36,934 nucleotides of DNA, taken from Verrucomicrobia subdivision 6 bacterium (GTDB lineage Bacteria > Verrucomicrobiota > Verrucomicrobiia > Methylacidiphilales > Verrucolacustridaceae). The stretch spans positions 1-36,934 of the forward strand of contig CANESK010000009.1 of NCBI GenBank assembly GCA_947441075.1, written 5' to 3'. Shown here in pieces: positions 35,267 through 36,934 of this stretch. The notes beneath the pieces are model-generated. The model was not told where the DNA came from, did no database searches, and saw only the letters and a program-made list of their open reading frames with translations. Both the position numbers and the translations under genes were made by a program. Each line of letters starts with the position of its first letter. The first letter of the stretch is position 1.

Positions 35267-36934
35267 TACGCAGTGGTGGACAACAGCGCGACGGCGGATC
35301 CATTTGATTGGGGTATCGGGATCTGGGATGACGCCGTTAGCAGAGATTTTAATGGATCTGGGGCATGCAGTGAGTGGTTCTGATTTGAAAGAAATTCCTG
35401 AACGGTTAAAGAAGCGTGGGATGGTGGTGGCTTTGGGTCATGATGCGGAATCGATCGGAAGTGCGGAGGTAGTGGTGGCCTCGGCGGCGATTCCCGATAG
35501 CAACGCGGAGTGGGTGGAGGCAAAGCGGCGGGGTATGGCACGGGTACGTCGGTCGGAAGTACTGGCGAAATTGGCGGGGGCAAAGAAGTTAGTCGCGGTG
35601 CTCGGATCGCATGGAAAAACCACCACGGCGACGATGCTGGCGCAAATTTTTCGGGAAGCAGGGCAGGACCCTTCCTTTTATCTGGGAGGATACGCGCCAT
35701 CGCTGGGGGCGTCGGGGGCATGGAGAAAAGGGGAGTGGCTGATTGCGGAAGTGGACGAAAGTGAAGGAGCCCCGACCGAATTACTATCTTGGGCAGCGCT
35801 TCTGTTGAATGCAGATCACGAGCATGCGGATCGGTATTCGGATGGGGCGGCGGTGATTCAAGCGTATGGCAAAGTTCTAGGGCAGGTGGCGGGTGGTTGT
35901 GTGGTGGTGGCCCGGGAGGAAAAAGAGGCGATGGCAGCGGCAGAAAAGATATCGAAGAAGGTGACTTTCGGTTGGGAGAAAAGTGGGGCGGATTATGTGG
36001 GTGAATGGAAAGGGGAGAGCGCGGAGGGGCAAAAATTCTCTGTGACTAAGGCGGGAAAAGAGTTGGGAGTATTTCAAGTGGCGGCGACCGGAAGGCATAA
36101 TGCGGGTAATGCTTTAGGCGCTTTAGCAGTGGCGGCGGAGATAGGTTTGAGTGTGGAAAAGATAAGGCAGGGATTGGCCGCGTTTCGAAGGGCGGATCGT
36201 CGGTTTGAGATTTTAATTTCGACCCCTGAGATCGAGGTGGTGGACGATTATGCTCATCATCCGAAAGAGATAGTAGCAACGATTGGGTCGGCGAGGGCGA
36301 GGGGGCGAGCGAGGGTGGTGGCAGTATTTCAACCGCATCGTTACACCCGGATGGCGACATTTCTTCAGGGTTTTGCGGAAGCGTTAGCCTTGGCGGATGT
36401 GGTGGTTTTGCTTCCAGTGTATGCGGCAGGAGAAAAGCCTTTGGAGGGGGCGGGTTTGGCAGAGTTAGCCACGCGATGTGTAGCTCTGGGTAAGCCGGTG
36501 GAAGTGGCGAATTCGATGGCGGAGGCGAGGACGATTTTGGGACGGATTTGGCAAGAGGGAGATCTTTTTCTGGTGATGGGCGCTGGGGATGTGACGGCGC
36601 TAGGGAGAAGGATGGCGAAAGAGGTCGAACTCTTTTTACAGATTAAGAAAATGGTAGCAGGAAACGGCGAGGTGCGTTGGTACGAACCGATGAAAAAGCA
36701 TACGACGATTCGGATTGGAGGTCCTGCACAAGTTTGGTTTGAGCCGGATAGTGAAGAGGTTCTGGGTAAGGTGGTGCGATTTTGTACGGAGCAAAAAGTG
36801 CCGCTGACGGTGGTGGGTCGGGGGAGTAACATGCTGGTTCGGGATGGGGGGATTGCTGGAGTATGTGTTCATTTTGGAAGACCTGGGATGAGTAAAATTG
36901 AGGCGGTGGATGGAAAGATTCATGCGGGTGCGGG
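35256..36934 (+). CDS. murC/murB: MurC-MurB fusion (UDP-N-acetylmuramate--alanine ligase / UDP-MurNAc dehydrogenase), truncated at window end
   Basis: Open frame from ATG 35256 to the edge: MSFDTQWWTTARRRIHLIGVSGSGMTPLAEIL...VLGSHGKTTTATML...VVDDYAHHPKEI...FQPHRYTR (MurC), then EPMKKHTTIRIGGPAQVWFEP...LTVVGRGSNMLVRDGGIAGV (MurB), no stop between. Frame checked at several points; absent from the ORF track, consistent with no stop inside the window. Confidence 0.92.
   Translation, partial: MSFDTQWWTTARRRIHLIGVSGSGMTPLAEILMDLGHAVSGSDLKEIPERLKKRGMVVALGHDAESIGSAEVVVASAAIPDSNAEWVEAKRRGMARVRRSEVLAKLAGAKKLVAVLGSHGKTTTATMLAQIFREAGQDPSFYLGGYAPSLGASGAWRKGEWLIAEVDESEGAPTELLSWAALLLNADHEHADRYSDGAAVIQAYGKVLGQVAGGCVVVAREEKEAMAAAEKISKKVTFGWEKSGADYVGEWKGESAEGQKFSVTKAGKELGVFQVAATGRHNAGNALGALAVAAEIGLSVEKIRQGLAAFRRADRRFEILISTPEIEVVDDYAHHPKEIVATIGSARARGRARVVAVFQPHRYTRMATFLQGFAEALALADVVVLLPVYAAGEKPLEGAGLAELATRCVALGKPVEVANSMAEARTILGRIWQEGDLFLVMGAGDVTALGRRMAKEVELFLQIKKMVAGNGEVRWYEPMKKHTTIRIGGPAQVWFEPDSEEVLGKVVRFCTEQKVPLTVVGRGSNMLVRDGGIAGVCVHFGRPGMSKIEAVDGKIHAGA

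Overview
This is a bacterial chromosomal window that looks verrucomicrobial, judged from gene content and order only; no search was run. Coding strands are mostly strongly G/purine-rich. The right third (about 22.9-36.9 kb) is a tightly overlapping division/cell-wall (dcw) operon: mraZ, two unassigned small ORFs, rsmH, ftsL, ftsI, murE, murF, mraY, murD, a LysM membrane protein, ftsW, murG and an in-frame murC-murB fusion that runs off the end. The left part carries a rhodanese fragment, a WxxxDPxxA tandem-repeat protein, an FeS-type photolyase/cryptochrome, a GPP34 protein, an FmdB-like protein, a Fur-family regulator, a flippase-like membrane protein and a giant 1873-aa tandem UvrA. Next come tRNA-Leu(CAA), a subtilisin-like protease, an acetolactate synthase large subunit and a Phd/VapC-type toxin-antitoxin pair. 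The middle holds a large multidomain di-haem (DUF1111-type) secreted cytochrome gene with deviating composition, followed by a dimeric dUTPase-like protein, thioredoxin reductase and a TPR protein. The most interesting unexplained items are: (1) a two-copy dispersed element whose 9-bp hairpin arms differ by four compensatory pairs between conserved flanks, with copies on either side of the atypical di-haem gene; (2) the 460-bp mraZ-rsmH spacer with two coupled small ORFs and several hairpins; (3) the CBM-like/FN3/unknown/DUF1111 fusion itself; and (4) a near-perfect 23-bp palindrome on the putative TA promoter.
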